Shown here in pieces: positions 13,019 to 25,631 of a stretch of DNA of 64,000 bases. A model generated the notes under the pieces. That model worked only from the letters and a program-made list of their open reading frames with translations. It did no database searches and was not told the origin of the DNA. The DNA comes from Lepisosteus oculatus (Eukaryota; Chordata; Actinopteri; Semionotiformes; Lepisosteidae). The position numbers and the translations under genes are program-made. The DNA is taken from NCBI RefSeq assembly GCF_040954835.1, contig NC_090707.1, positions 23,206,570-23,270,569 on the forward strand, read 5' to 3'. Position 1 is the stretch's first letter; every line of letters starts with the position of its first letter.

Positions 13019-14174
13019 ATGAGCTGGAGCTTCTTGACCCGTCTGTTGGAGGAGATCCATAATCACTCCACCTTTGTGGGAAAGGTGTGGCTTACCATTC
13101 TTGTCGTCTTCCGTATTGTACTGACAGCTGTGGGAGGGGAGTCCATCTATTATGATGAACAAAGCAAGTTTGTGTGTAACACGCAGCAACCTGGATGTGA
13201 GAATGTTTGCTATGATGCCTTTGCACCCCTCTCACATGTGAGATTCTGGGTCTTCCAGATTATTATGGTATCTACTCCTTCCATCATGTACCTTGGCTTT
13301 GCTGTACATAAGATCACCAGGATGAGTGATCAGGAGTACAGGCCCAAGAATAGGAAACGGGTGCCTGTGGTCCAACGTGGGGCCAGCAGAGACTACGAAG
13401 AAGCTGAAGACAATGGTGAAGAGGATCCAATGATCTTTGAGGAAATTGAACCGGAGAAAGACAAAAAGGACGAGAAGTCGACGGAGAAGAAACACGATGG
13501 GAGGCGGAGAATCAAGAAAGATGGCCTGATGAAAATCTATGTCCTACAGTTGTTGACGCGTTCCATCTTCGAAGTGGCCTTCCTCTTTGGCCAGTACATT
13601 CTGTATGGCTTTGAGGTTGTCCCCTCATATGTCTGCAGCCGGAGCCCATGCCCTCATACTGTGGACTGCTTTGTCTCCAGGCCTACTGAGAAAACCATCT
13701 TCCTTCTGATTATGTATGTGGTGAGTGGGCTTTGCTTGCTGATGGACATCTTTGAAATGTTTCACTTGGGTTTTGGTGGCATTAGAGATGCACTGAGAAA
13801 TAGGTCCAGGCGGCCTCCTGTGGTTGTGAATCCCAGGGCTTCCATCTGTAGGCAGATGCCCTCTGCGCCTCCTGGTTACCACTCAGTCCTCAAGAAGGAT
13901 CCAAAGGGAAAGATTGCCAATGGCCACAAGCTAGAATTCAGGGACAACCTCGGGGATTCAGGCCGGGAATCATTTGGGGATGAATCTACATCTAGGGAGC
14001 TGGACAAACTGCGCAGACACCTGAAGATGGCTCAAGAGCAACTGGATCTGGCATACCAGATTGAAACTGGCAGCCCCTCACGAAGCAGCAGCCCCGAGTC
14101 TAATGGGACAGCAGCTGAGCAGAACCGGCTGAACTTTGCACAGGAGAAGCAGGGGGAAACCTGTGAGAAAGAAG
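13019..14174 (+). CDS. cx43.4/gjc1-like: gamma-type connexin (Cx43.4/Cx45-like), main coding exon
   Basis: This exon encodes a gap-junction subunit; six make a hemichannel in the plasma membrane. Residues 1-20 ([20 protein letters not shown]) are the gamma-connexin N-terminal helix. Four membrane segments lie near 22-44, 77-97, 172-195 and 227-249. Loop cysteines have the diagnostic spacing: C53-x6-C60-x3-C64 in loop 1 and C206-x4-C211-x5-C217 in loop 2. The cytoplasmic loop (98-170) is long, acidic then basic, as in Cx45. The tail has a PSAPPGY motif at 281-287, a short coiled-coil-like stretch near 328-347 and a Ser-rich segment. The ATG follows directly on a splice acceptor (CTAG ending at 12994). 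The open frame runs to a TGA at 14228-14230 (403 aa), but AAG/GTGAGT at 14175 is a strong donor and the residues after it look intronic. Splicing would give 389 residues. Cx43.4 and Cx45 are hard to separate by eye. Confidence 0.95.
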
Positions 14175-15106
14175 GTGAGTTGGATTTTGGAATTGCCTTC
14201 TTTTTTGCACATTGTTTTATGCTCAGTTGAATATTTTCAAATTGAGGGTGCCCAAAAGGCTCAAACATTAAGCACTCACTCAAGCACAGGTTGAGCTTCA
14301 TGGTTCAGATGTCCCAAAATAGAGCCTGGGTTATGTTACTAACCGACTATGACTGGGATTCCTAAAATTACAAGGCACAAACAACTGATTGCCATGAAGA
14401 AATAATTCTTTCCAGGGCTTTCTTACCTCCAGCTTTCTTATCTCTTTACCCACCTGGGTGCTTGCAGTGTTGTCAGTCAGGGATGCACCCCATTAGTAGG
14501 CACCAAGTCCTGCTAAGAGCTCTGTAGCCTGTGTGGTGTTAAAAGCCAAGTGCCAAGAAGGTGGGCAGGTTGGAGGAATCTGCTTGCACTTTCCAATTTT
14601 TCCTTATGGAAGATTGCAGGTGCACCCAGACATGGTAAACATAACTAGCTATTCCATATTCAGTAGTTTAGCAAATGTAGTGTTTTTTTAACTAATTTTA
14701 AATTTCCGTTGAGCTGGAAGCTTTGTAATAACTGCTCACAATTCCTCTTTTTTATGTGCTTGATTTGCAGTGCGATGTAAATAATAAATTTATACTGTTA
14801 AAAGTATTTTAAAATTTGATGTGCACTAGAGTGCATTGAAACTAACTGCATGCATCAGTATTTCATTTCATTTTACCAGAAAACTTAAAAATGTTGCTTT
14901 TTAGTCTAAGAATAGGGATAATCCTGGAATAGGTTTAGTTACTGGGGTCTGGTGGCTGATTTGTATAAATGACACCTTAGAATGTTTTAGTAATGGGTCA
15001 GATGTATATTCAGCGTCTCTTGTACGTATGTTGGGATCTCTTAAAAATGCAAATATTTCAAAATGTCCTCCATATGTCCTTAAGTTATTTTTTCCACCTC
15101 TTTTAG

Positions 15107-15120
15107 GAATGCGAGCCTGA
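15107..15120 (+). CDS. cx43.4/gjc1-like: predicted terminal coding exon of the connexin (ends GMRA)
   Basis: An acceptor with a pyrimidine tract (TTTTTTCCACCTCTTTTAG) ends at 15106. Joined in phase to the donor after 14174, the frame completes a Gly codon and reads Met-Arg-Ala before TGA at 15118-15120. The protein would end EKEGMRA. The phase match, strong donor and acceptor, and the hydrophobic, unlike-connexin residues encoded past the donor support this. It is not proven: an unspliced transcript would end 17 residues after the donor instead. Confidence 0.6.
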
Positions 15121-17575
15121 ACCTTTTCAAGCTGAATTCTGCATATGTAAAAGCTTTTCCATCTCAAGATCAAAGTCTTCCAAAGGATGGTGAAAAATGT
15201 CAGAGAATCAAGGACGGAAAACATAGAGGACTAAGATACTTGTTCATGTATGTATTGGTGGAGGGGTATTATGAGCCTAACAGTATTAAGGCTGGAGGTT
15301 TTGAGGACAAGTGCACAAATTGGTGTTGACATTACCAGAGATCCATGGGAGCATACTCTGGAGTTTCATCTAGAGCACAGACACCCTTATCTGCCTGTAC
15401 TTTAAACTGGAATACTGTCATTCATGACAGATTTGACACTTCTGCAAAACGTGCCACGTTTTTTTCTGAAGTTAGCTGTCGTATACTGGAACGATGAGTG
15501 GCACTTCAATACTATTTTCTTTTGTCAAATTTGTACTATGCCTTAAAATTTCTGGTGTTTACATTTCAAAGTCATTCCAAAAAAGAGGCACTCCTTTGAT
15601 TTAATGTAGCTTTTTTTTTTTTTTTTTTCTTGTCTACAGCTTTGAATATATATGTATATGTGATTAAATGATCTGAAAGTGAACCACCGTGACCAACCAT
15701 TTTAATAGCTGTGAATACTGGCACTTGTCCAAGGCTTCTCACAACCTAAACCACAATCTCCAGTTGTTCTTTGAAATAAAAGTTGCAGCTGAAGCAAATG
15801 AATTAAGATCATTTGAACCACAAACACCATGATGCAGCAGTTACTTGTGCATACTGCTACTGCATGAGAAAGCAGACTGTTCCGTCGAAAGAGCAGACTG
15901 TTTCTTCTGTGCCCAATGCCAGCCTGTTGCCTGTTAGCCATCAAGAGTTCTGGAGTGTTGAAGCCTTAACTGTGCCCTTTTCAAAATTATAAATGCAGAA
16001 TAGAAAACCTGGGATATGCTTGAATTGTTGTCATCTCATGAATCATATTGCAGATGTTGCAGACTAACGGTTTGAAACGTCACAGTGGACTTCCTTGGTT
16101 ATTTTCTTATGAAAACATTCTAGATTAAGCCTTAGGATACCAGTTTTATTGCCTTTTTGTTTTTCTTTTTGAAGTACTTTTGAAGAGTAGTAGTTTTGCA
16201 AGTGTTTTCTTCCATCTAGCTGCTTTTAGTATCCATAAAGTGGGAAAACCTACATTCAAGAGTATTTTCATGCATTTCAAATGCTGGAGTATGTCTTGAG
16301 GTTGAGCATGAGGTTTTTTTACATTTCAACCTTTCAACCGTCACCATTCTTTATAATCACTAATGTGTGAATGACTGTGGTGTTTGCTGCTAAGTGCTTT
16401 CATCAGGACCTCTCTGGCTGTGTGTGGAATGTGTAGATGAATATCTGTTATCAACACAAGTGGTGTTTAAGCTGAGGTGGTAATGGATTTCTCTCAAAGT
16501 GCTGGATATTAAAGAAATGTTATGAGTTTAAAATACAGATTTTGTTAGAAATAAAAGCCTGAGAATGTCACCTAGCAATCACTGCTGTGGTATTTTTTTA
16601 TACTTGCAATTATGGCTTTTAAAGAGCCTGTGTAATTGGCTTAATGCAAATTGTAATTTCTTAAACCTTATTATTTCTATTGAAAATCTGTCCAATATAA
16701 CTTCATTGATAGTGCATTAGATCTTCCCCATAAGTAACAGCTATAAATAGAAATGTTTGCTTGTTGAAGATTGCTGTTCTTATTTATGCCAGCTGTCATT
16801 TTGTTTACTGCAGGATATTTGAAAAGGGAATTTGTTCAAATTTCTGATCTAACTAAAATGTCCAGACCAAGAAATTGTGATAATTATAGAACTGTATCTT
16901 AACCATTTTTTAGTCATTGACATTATGTATTGGGGCATTTCTCTAGTTTGGAGGGTTTTTTTTTCCAACTTGTCATATAACAGGCCACGAGGCCTCTAGC
17001 TATATGTTATCTATTTGGATACTCTGGAGTTTTCTTTAGAAATAAAGAGAAAAGGGTGGACCTAATCTGGCACCTGCTTTTCTTGTAGTGATCACCAGCA
17101 ATAAAACAGTTTTCACAACCATGGGTTTACAAACAAAGGGAAAAATACTGAAATAAAACCAAATGGATTGTGAATTTATACTTGGGACCAAGCTAAAACT
17201 GCAATGAATTGTTTACAGATTGGTGTTTACATCCGATAAGTGACTGAACGAATAAGGATTCTACAGCAAATAATTTCTGAAACCTAAATGTCTTATGTTA
17301 TGGTCATTACTCCATTTAATCTTTTATAGTTATACATTGCAGTCATTTTTATGCCACTGAAAGTTTGTGGATAGAAGCATTATTCGGAGTGTCCAAAATG
17401 GTTTTCTCTCATGCAAAGTCTGAAATATGATCTTCCAAGCTGTTTTCTCTATTTTTAAAGGTACTATGTATACATTTGAATATTTTTATGTTTTCTGTAC
17501 TTTTTTGTACCGATAGTATTTTTCCTATTCAAAGTTTCTTAGAAAAGAATAATAAAGTTTACATCTATGTGAACT
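15121..17575 (+). other. probable connexin 3' UTR with polyadenylation signals
   Basis: No coding exon is seen. The stretch is AT-rich, with an 18-base T run at 15611-15628. AATAAA signals occur at 16550 and, most convincingly, at 17551-17556, followed by the GT-rich ATGTTTACTGTATTTC. A further AATAAA at 17873-17878 is followed by TTGTTGTCTTTAGTGTTC and could be an alternative end. Assignment as 3' UTR rests on position only. Confidence 0.45.
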
Positions 17576-17879
17576 GGATGATGTTTACTGTATTTCTTTG
17601 ATTTGTGTTGATATTTAATGGGTACTACATAATGTATAATGGGACTGGGTTGAATTTGTATAAAGATTGACAATACTTGTTCATTGAATATGGAACTGGG
17701 GTTCAAAACTAGGAGACTACATTTTTGTATAGTACAATATTAGCATTTTTATTTTTGAAGCAATTTACCCTACCTCTAGGACTAATACCTAATAGTCAGA
17801 GGTAAAGTGCCTATGCTTGCACTGCTATATTTGAGAGAGATTCCTTCTTGAGGTCTCTATAGAACCCAAGCAAATAAAA

Positions 17880-19610
17880 GTCCAATTTGTTGTCTTTAGT
17901 GTTCTATTCTCTGGCTTCCGAGTCAACTGCTATAAAATATCTATTTAATGCAGCTCAAATGTGGACCCAGCTAAGTTTTCGAAAAAATGCTGCTGATTTC
18001 ACCTTTCCCCTATTTGCGTCACCTAGTTCAGAGAGACTTTTGGTTTCTACGGTCTGTTGTGCTTCATTTATCTTGATGCGTATCTGGAACACACCAGTCA
18101 GATTTGGAGAAATGGGAGTAGAATATTAGTATGCAAATTTATAATAAACATCCTTTAGTGTTTAGTATACCTTTATACATTGTTTACTTTTAATATTTTA
18201 CTACATTGGTAGTAAAATATACATACAATGTACATTACTACATTGTATACGGTTCCAGGAAAACGTATTCTCTCACTTTCAGGTTTTCTGATTTTTCCAA
18301 ATCCTAATCTCCCATTTCCTTGTGCACAACTGCTCCCTGTCTGCACACAGTGCTATGTGCATTTTTTCTAGCACTGGGAGTTTTGCTTCACTTGCAGATG
18401 GACATGTTTTGCAATCAGAGGTGCTCAGAGGGACCATACCTGCATATTGCATTCATCTCCTACAAATGAGTACCAGATTCTTTCTTGCCTCTTATGTCTT
18501 TTCAGCATCAGCCCCTCACTGAATAAAAGCAGCTCTGCTTGCCATCTGCACTTTTCTTTCATTTCTCCCAATTTTGTGAAGCCTTCTAAAACCTCCAAAC
18601 GGTGGCAATTTTTTTTTCCTTTCCTTTTTTATTTCTGGTTGAATGTCTAACCCATCACACCTATGGCCCCAGGCAATATATCTTTTGTCTGCTCTCTGCC
18701 CGGTCCTTCTCTTCTAGGTCTCTATGGGAGCTGCCGGTCGCTGACTCCCTCTCTGCCCCACGGGTGCAAGCGCATGGCATCAGTCTGCATCGCATCTGGA
18801 CATCCTCGTACACCCCCACATTGTCCCTAGTGCTGGCGGCCTAGGATGCTAATCGATGGATCACCCCCCCCAAGACTTATACCTCCTTTGGTTGACCCTT
18901 CCTCCAACAGAAGCTTCCTGCCATATAAAAAGCTGATATTCCTTCTCTTTTAGGGGTCAGCTCAGCGTATGTTCTCCATCTCCAGCATATCCATTCCATC
19001 TAGTAAACTTCAGCAAGAGGCTCTCTTGTGGTTTCCATGTCTGGTCTGGCTATTCCAGGCCCATTGCAATGTTTTCCACATTTTCCACTCCCCCTCCACA
19101 GAGTTCTAATCTCTAGAACAACTAGAACAAATTTCTCATTTCAAGCTAGCCCTGCTAGGTTCTACTTGTGCCACTTTCTGCTCACCTCCTCACATTCTGT
19201 ATCTTAACGAGCTTGTCATTCATTCCACGCTTCTTGCCCATTCTGCTGCATTCCAGCGAAACTGCAGCCGAACCAACACATTACTTCAGATAAGTAACGT
19301 GCTCTTACCTCAGTGTTCGATATCTGCATCAATGTTTTGGGGGTGGTGTGACAGCTACTATCCTCTCACCCAAGTGAGTTAAAGCCAAAGAATTAAGCAG
19401 TCTATCCCTTTAGATTCATCAACTTGTTTATTTGAATGTGACTGACCAACTGAAATCGTGCCTTGCAATCAGACAATCTTATGGTGACTAATCTTGTGAA
19501 ATTACAAACTTGTACAGAATTGTTCAATTAAATATTTTATTCTAAACCTGAATTCTCAAAATAAAGACTTCTAATGGTAATGGATTATGGTAAAAGCCAC
19601 CAAAAACGAA
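17880..19610. other. spacer with C/T-rich segment, no gene recognised
   Basis: From about 18.3 to 19.3 kb the + strand is unusually C/T-rich and GC content rises around 18.65-18.9 kb. Open frames here are short and show no family motif. It may be an old repeat. A perfect small hairpin lies at 18193-18220. Confidence 0.35.
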
Positions 19611-19617
19611 AATATGA

Positions 19618-20371
19618 ATGCACTTAATATGTGGATTCAATATTTGGTGGAAGCAGCTTTTACAGCAGTTACACCGTCTTTTTCAGTATGTGTCTGCCAG
19701 CATTGCACATGATCTTGGTGTAATTTTTGCCGATTCTTCTATGTGGATTAGCTCAGGCTCTCTCAAGGCGCTTGGGGATCATTTAGATTGCAGTTTTTAA
19801 GTCCTCTAAAAGATCAGAATCAACAGATTCAAGGGATATGTTTGACCCAAGGACATTGTCTACCATCCCAGCCCCTGAACTCCTGTAACTCGCCTTTGGC
19901 CTCATGGTGGCATCCCTAACCAGTTTTCTCTTTGGCTACTCAGTGTGGAGGAGTAGCATGATCTAGGAAGTGTCTGGGTGCTTTCCACTTAATAATCCAC
20001 TTCACCTTGCTCAATGAGATATACATTACCCTTGAAATGTTTTTATACCCTGCTCTTGATTTGAAAGCAAAAAATGAATCTCCTAGTTGTTTTGAAAGCT
20101 CCTTGGTCTTTATGGTCGAATCTTCTTTTCCTGAAATTCACTAAATTAAGGACCTAACATAGACTGCTGTATTTATTGTAACATTATGTGAACATCATGT
20201 GAAGCACTATTATCGCACATGAAGATAGGGCAGTCAAATAATTGTGTGGCTCATTAAGGTAGTTTTGTCCACCTAAATATTAATCACTGCTTTAAAGTGA
20301 CATAATTGCAAGCTGTAAAGCAACAAAATGTGAAAATAATGCGAGGGTCTGGGTACTGTTGCAAGGCACTG
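19618..20371 (-). mobile_element. decayed Tc1-like transposon of a second family, left end missing
   Basis: The right end reads GGGTACTGTTGCAAGGCACTG followed by TA (20372-20373), a Tc1-type terminus that shares its last bases with the other Tc1 copies but differs inside. The body matches the antisense of a Tc1 transposase gene: ATTTGGTGGAAGCAGCTTTT near the left, then TACCCTGCTCTTGATTTG and AGCTCCTTGGTCTTTATGG, which correspond to the start of a transposase reading frame. Most of the catalytic region is deleted or scrambled, and no matching left inverted repeat was found. Confidence 0.7.
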
Positions 20372-20373
20372 TA

Positions 20374-21587
20374 GTTACTGTGGACTCTGAAGAAAAGAAC
20401 TGTATCTAAACACTACACTTTGCATTCTTATTTAATAATTTATTTTTCTGCCAGAATGGTTTTTGCAACAAACGTATAGTTAAAATAGCAAAGTATTCTT
20501 GGCCTTTTTACCAATACATTCTCTACAGTTACTAAGTAAGTAAATATATGTGTATTTTGTCAAATCTCTTAATTATATGTATTTTATTGTATTTCGTATT
20601 TGTATTGTATTGTAAAAAAACTTTGGTTTAATTAAGGTAAGTGTAGCCATTGTCGTTTGCAATCTAGGATGATGAAATGAGACTACAGCTTTAAGTGTTA
20701 ATATGCTGTTATACACTGGTGACTGGTAAGGGAGGACAGATTGTTCTCTGATTATTCTCTGAGTAAGTGAAATTGCTTAAAACCTTGGTTTAACCACAGA
20801 AACATTATAATAAGTATAGCAGACTTACAATACAAATGTTAATTCCAGAATTTGGTTCCTTGCCTTGTACTCATTTCAAGATGGGTTTTGCTCCAGGTCA
20901 CTATGTGTAGTTTTGGACTAAGCAGTTAGTAAAAAATGAAAGCCTAATGCTTAATTTTAATCTAAATTAGAGAGATTTCAAATACAATAAAATAAAATGT
21001 AAAAGCTTCTAATCGATTTGGTATATTTAACCTATTTGATCAAGTTATGTGGTTGTTAGGCAAACTAAATCATAGTTAATTTGTGGTCCCATGTGAAGCA
21101 GCTGCTACTTGTTTATAGTTAAGTTCATTGGTGAAACTTGCTTCATCTTTGGACGTTAAGATATTGTTGCATGAAGCTAATCTCAATGTTTGTGATTTAA
21201 TGGTAAGCACCCTTGCAGCATTCCTTTGAATAAACACATTTAACTAATAAGTAGGGATATGATCCTGTAAAATGTGTAAAGATATTTAACTATCTAAATT
21301 CTAAATTCAAAAAGAATATGTAGTTTAAAAGAGAAGGTAGACAAGGACAATCTGTTATGCAATTAACAGACTTTAAGCATGTTTTATCCTGTTTCAAATG
21401 TTATTTGACAGCTAAAAATATGTCAGGGGAAATATTTTTAAAAATCCTTTTAGCTTCCACCATTTGTCCTCCTTCACCTGCCTACAATGATATTATTGCA
21501 AAGCATGTGCAAGGTATTTTAAGATTTACTTTCAGAGTATATTTTCACAGACAGATAATTAGCGTTAACATTTCACAGAAGACCATG
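20374..21587 (-). other. probable INHA 3' UTR and flank
   Basis: AT-rich sequence lies downstream of the inhibin alpha stop codon. A minus-strand AATAAA occurs at 20439-20444 and could end the transcript about 1.1 kb past the stop. No other gene is recognised. Confidence 0.3.
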
Positions 21588-22327
21588 CTAAATACAAGTG
21601 CAATCCTCAGCAATGATATTGGGCAGAGTTTCATATTTGAAGGAATAGCCACTGTCTGAGGTGGTCCGGAATCGGAGAGATCTCATGGTTCCTGGCACAG
21701 GTGCACAGCATTGTTTCATCCCCAAAATGGTGGTCATGCGATCCCAGCTGGAACAGTTGCCATGGCAGTAGTAAAACGTGAATACTTTGGGGTGGACAAT
21801 CCAGTTGTCCCAGCCCAGTTCCTCAAAGGATATATTCAATTCTGCCCGGTGACAGTCATTGTAGTTGGGTTTCTCTTGAGATGGCCTTTGTAGAAGGTGA
21901 ATAGCCAAGGGTGACCAGGGCAGGGATGACCTTCGTGAGCGGTCAGGACCCCTGAAGTGTGTGTGGAGGTGTAGGAAGGGGATCTTGTCAGACTCGGAGT
22001 GACAGCCACAAGTTGGGCATCGGACCTGTAGAACAAAAGGCCCTTCAGCCAAAAGTGGGTGGAATTGCTTGGCAATATGATATGTGACCCACCCATCATC
22101 TGACGTCTTTAGAGGGTTCTCTGCAACTTGTGCCAGCTGCTGGTGGGTTGTCAGGATAAAGAGAGGGGCTGAAGAGTTGCCTGCTTCATCCACCTGTCCG
22201 CTGAAGAACCAGAAGTGGGCAGATGTGACAACAGACTCCAGGGTGTTTGTAGAAGGCTGGAAATAATAAGTGAAATGCCCGGTTCTCTTTGGTGAGGGCA
22301 GGTCTAGGCTGTGTGCACAGGTGGAAT
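21588..22327 (-). CDS. inha: inhibin alpha subunit, exon 2 (pro-region and mature chain)
   Basis: This encodes residues 103-348 of inhibin alpha, the TGF-beta family subunit that pairs with activin beta chains to make inhibin, the gonadal hormone that suppresses FSH. The acceptor CTGTTTCCCCAG ends at 22328, and the phase joins exon 1 to give FPSTDSTC, like the mammalian junction. A furin-type site RSRR lies at 232-235; the mature chain (236-348) is 113 residues. Its seven cysteines are at 261, 290, 294, 309, 310, 345 and 347. N267 in NISF is a glycosylation site shared with mammals. The C-terminal RTTSD.GYSFKYET block is diagnostic. The segment between C294 and C309 is much shorter than in mammals, which explains the shorter mature chain. 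The stop codon is at 21588-21590. Confidence 0.97.
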
Positions 22328-25300
22328 CTGGGGAAACAGGATAGAGATGTTGAAATTGTATTGAGTTAATAAGTCTGGTCATGATGTTAAAATGGAAATC
22401 TAATGTTAAAAATTCATTTACATTTTTAATACATAAGAGTATTCCTTTTAAATAGTGTCTTTAAATATTTATCCTAATATATTTCCAGATACCGTGCCAG
22501 AGAGAGCATTATGAAAAGGGAGTCCTCAAAAATGTTACCAACCATGCCAAATGTGTATTGGAAATATTTAATTGATTCATGCCAATGTTAAGTAATAGTA
22601 TCTGTAGTAGTTTTGCGATTAATTACTGGAAGGCATTAAAATAACCTAAATGTTATCCTGAATTTGAATCTTGGAAAGCTGGTGTTTCTCAAGGATGTCA
22701 GGATGTGATCTGAAGAGATAACAATATTAATCTAGTCCCGGGAGTCTAGTGTGATGTTGATATTGCACCACTTGTTTCCTCTGACAATATTATGAAATGA
22801 CTGTAACACTTCAGGGATTTCTACCTGAACAGCACTCATGCAAAAAAAACACTCATCTCTTCTTAAAATTGTATGTTTTTTTCAGTTGTTCAACTGTTAC
22901 AGGGCTTGACAATTATATCAAAGGTGTTCTGCATAATCCACTTGAGTTTTATGAGCAGAGAGGCATGCTGTTATTATTCTTACAGTGCAACAAATGTGCA
23001 CTTCAATGACAAGGCACCCTGTAAATCTCTGTATGGCAGGTTTACAATTGCTGAGTATTTCAACTGTCAAGCACTGTAACCTACTTTCTGAGTAAGCACT
23101 GAACACTCCATTTCAAGCTCTCCAGCTCATTTAGTATTACATCTAGAATCAAGACCTAAAACACTACAATCTCAGTCTTTCTAGTACTGTCTCTCATTTC
23201 ACTGGCATAAGCCATCAAATGAACATGCAAGCTCAGAATTTTCTGACCACTAATATTGTCAAGCAGGAAGGTTAGACATGTTAGATTCTCATCAATAAGA
23301 TGAGATGGTACATGTACCTTGAGACTTTATGTCAGCTTAAATAATTATATTCCCTATAGTCTAATGTTGCCTGACACAGCACTCCGATTCACCTCTGTTT
23401 ATTTTGTATATCCTGTGGGGTACTCTGCATTGGTATAATGAATGATATATCACAGCAACAAGCTGTTTCATTAAATTAATTTAACCTTCAAGCCATTTGT
23501 TTTCAGTATGCATTCTTAAAAGACATTGTCCCATACTTATGATGAATTAAAGCACCTGTCCCAGTAACAGATACAACAAACAAAAGACTTAACAGCACTG
23601 TTATAATTTTAAAAGTACACATTATAATTTCTAAATTGTGTTTGTGAAGATAGTTGAACTTGGTTACTACTCAGTTTAGCATGAATCACTTAGGGTGTAG
23701 ACACAGCAAGTTTGCATGATGAGGTTTACGGAAACTACTTTCCACGATCCACCACTGTCAAAAGAGACCTGAAAGTAAGGGTGAATGGTAATGCCGCCAC
23801 ATTGTAAAATTATTTGTTTATAGGAGAGCCATGGCAAAATATGGAGAATGTGTGTCAGGCTGAAATAAATGCAAAAAATTCATGAATGCTGTCATGGGGC
23901 TGACATTAGGACAGCAAGAGCAAGAGAATGAAGGAAGCTCACACCAGTGATGGAGCACTAAAGTGCACTCAGAAAAAAAAAGCAAAAAGAACATGAAAGA
24001 GTTTTATCAGTGAAAAACTGACTTATAGAAAGGGTTGGCATTTAAAGGGGACCTGCAATAATAAGTGCATTTTAAAGCACAATGAAACTACCAAGTACAC
24101 AGTAATGTGTACAACCAGTCATTTACATCACAACGGAGATGAAGTTTCAATGTGTGCGTATGTATAGCACCATATTGCTGTCATTGTCTGCTATTCAGAA
24201 AGAGATAACAAAACTTTCGGTGATGAGAAAACAGTCCTATGACATTGTAAACATCTTTAGAACAAGTTAATTTTGCTACTATATTAATTTTAAATCTTTT
24301 CATTAAACACATACAAGGCAACATCTTTTACTTTATCTAAAAGTAAAAAAGGGCAACCTGCCAATCATCTAAAATACACTCCTATTCATCCTTCTACACA
24401 ACCCATAAATCTTAAAAAAACAGTTGCTAACAGTGGAATTGTTTTCTCACTGTTGTTGTATAAATGACAGTTTTCTGTAGGAGCATGTGTCAGTCCCTTA
24501 TAATGCATAACAGAAGAAAACTGGTAAAAACAGTTTAATTATTACAAATATCTTAATGAGCTAAGAATTAAAGTGGAAGTTTTAGAGACCTGTAAAAACT
24601 CTTTCAACCATACTTTCTTAAAGAACAAAAAGAAACATTCCAAAATGTTTTTTCAAGTATGATCAATACCAGTTGTAACTTTCAGCTGTAATGACTGAAA
24701 AGTTTCATTCTTAACTGGTTATTTAAAGTTCCTAGTTAAACTTTCTACACAGCCCAACTATCTTAAAAAAGCAATCGCTAACAGTGAAATTGTTGTGTTC
24801 CCACTATTCTTGTGGTATAAATAACATGACAGTTTTCTGTATGAACATCTGTGTCTTTCCCTGTATGATGCATAACAGAAGAAAACTTGTAAAAATAGTT
24901 TATGACAAGGATCTTATTAAAATGAACTAAGAATAAAAGTGGAAGTTTTAGAGACCGAGCATACTTTCTTAAAGAAGAAAAAAAACAAAAATATTTTTCA
25001 AAGTATGATCAATACCAGTTGATTCATTATTAACTGGTTATTTGAAGTTCCTAATTAAACTTTTTATGCAGCCCAACTATCTTAAAAAAAGAAATCACTA
25101 ACAGTGAAATTGGTATTTTCCTACTGTTCTTGTGCCATTTTTCTGGTAGAAATGACGGTTTTCTGTATGAACATTTGCATAACAGAGGAAAACAGATAAA
25201 AAAACTGTTTAATTATTACAAGTTAACTTAATAAACTTAATAAAATGAACTAGGAATAAAAGCAAAAGTTTTAGAGATCTGTTAAATCTCTTTCAAGCAT

Positions 25301-25631
25301 ACTTTCTTAAAGTATTCAGAATTCAATAATGTTTTTTCCAAGTATGATCAGTACCAGTTGTAACTGTCAGATGTAATGATTTAAAAACTTTATTATTAAC
25401 AGGTTATCTAAAGTTCCTATTGAAACGTTTTACACAGTGAAATTGTTGTTTTCCCACTGTTCTTATAGTATAAATAACAGTTTTTTGTTTTGTGTTTGTC
25501 CCCATATGATGTGTATAACCAGTCTGCCAGATACTGTTGTATTTGTGTCCCTGTTTTGGGATTGTGTTATTATTTTTGTGTCAAGGCTGTGCGTTATTGC
25601 TGTAATGTGCTGCATGGAAACTGAGACTAAC
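22328..25631 (-). other. INHA intron 1
   Basis: The single intron runs from donor CACTG/GTTAGT to acceptor TTTCCCCAG on the minus strand, phase 1, about 3.3 kb. A two-exon structure with one intron in the pro-region is usual for INHA. The half nearest exon 1 is occupied by a tandem array listed separately. Nothing else is recognised. Confidence 0.85.
24391..25530. repeat. tandem array, about 3.3 copies of a 320-350 bp unit
   Basis: Related units start near 24391, 24741 and 25061, with a fourth, shortened one near 25421. Shared landmarks in each full unit: CCCAACTATCTTAAAAAA (variant in unit 1), TAACAGTGAAATTG, a CCCACT.TTCTTGT block, GACAGTTTTCTGTA, GCATAACAGAAGAAAAC, AAGTTTTAGAGA, CATACTTTCTTAAAG and AAGTATGATCAATACCAGTT. 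Spacing between equivalent bases is 351 then 319. The last unit lacks about 35 bases between its CACAG and the CAGTGAAATTG block. The unit has no reading frame and no transposon end that I recognise. Confidence 0.85.

Noticed and set aside
14175-14230. Connexin C-terminal extension after residue 385
   Set aside because: The residues follow a strong splice donor, are hydrophobic and unlike connexin tails, and are better explained as intron.
18322-18844. Overlapping plus-strand frames in the C/T-rich stretch
   Set aside because: Composition explains the lack of stops; Ser/Cys/Phe-rich translations lack any domain.
21711-22266. Plus-strand frames overlapping INHA exon 2
   Set aside because: They are antisense shadows of the well-supported inhibin alpha coding sequence.
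24391-25530. CRISPR-like array
   Set aside because: Units are over 300 bp, diverged and without spacers, and the genome is vertebrate; this is an ordinary tandem repeat.
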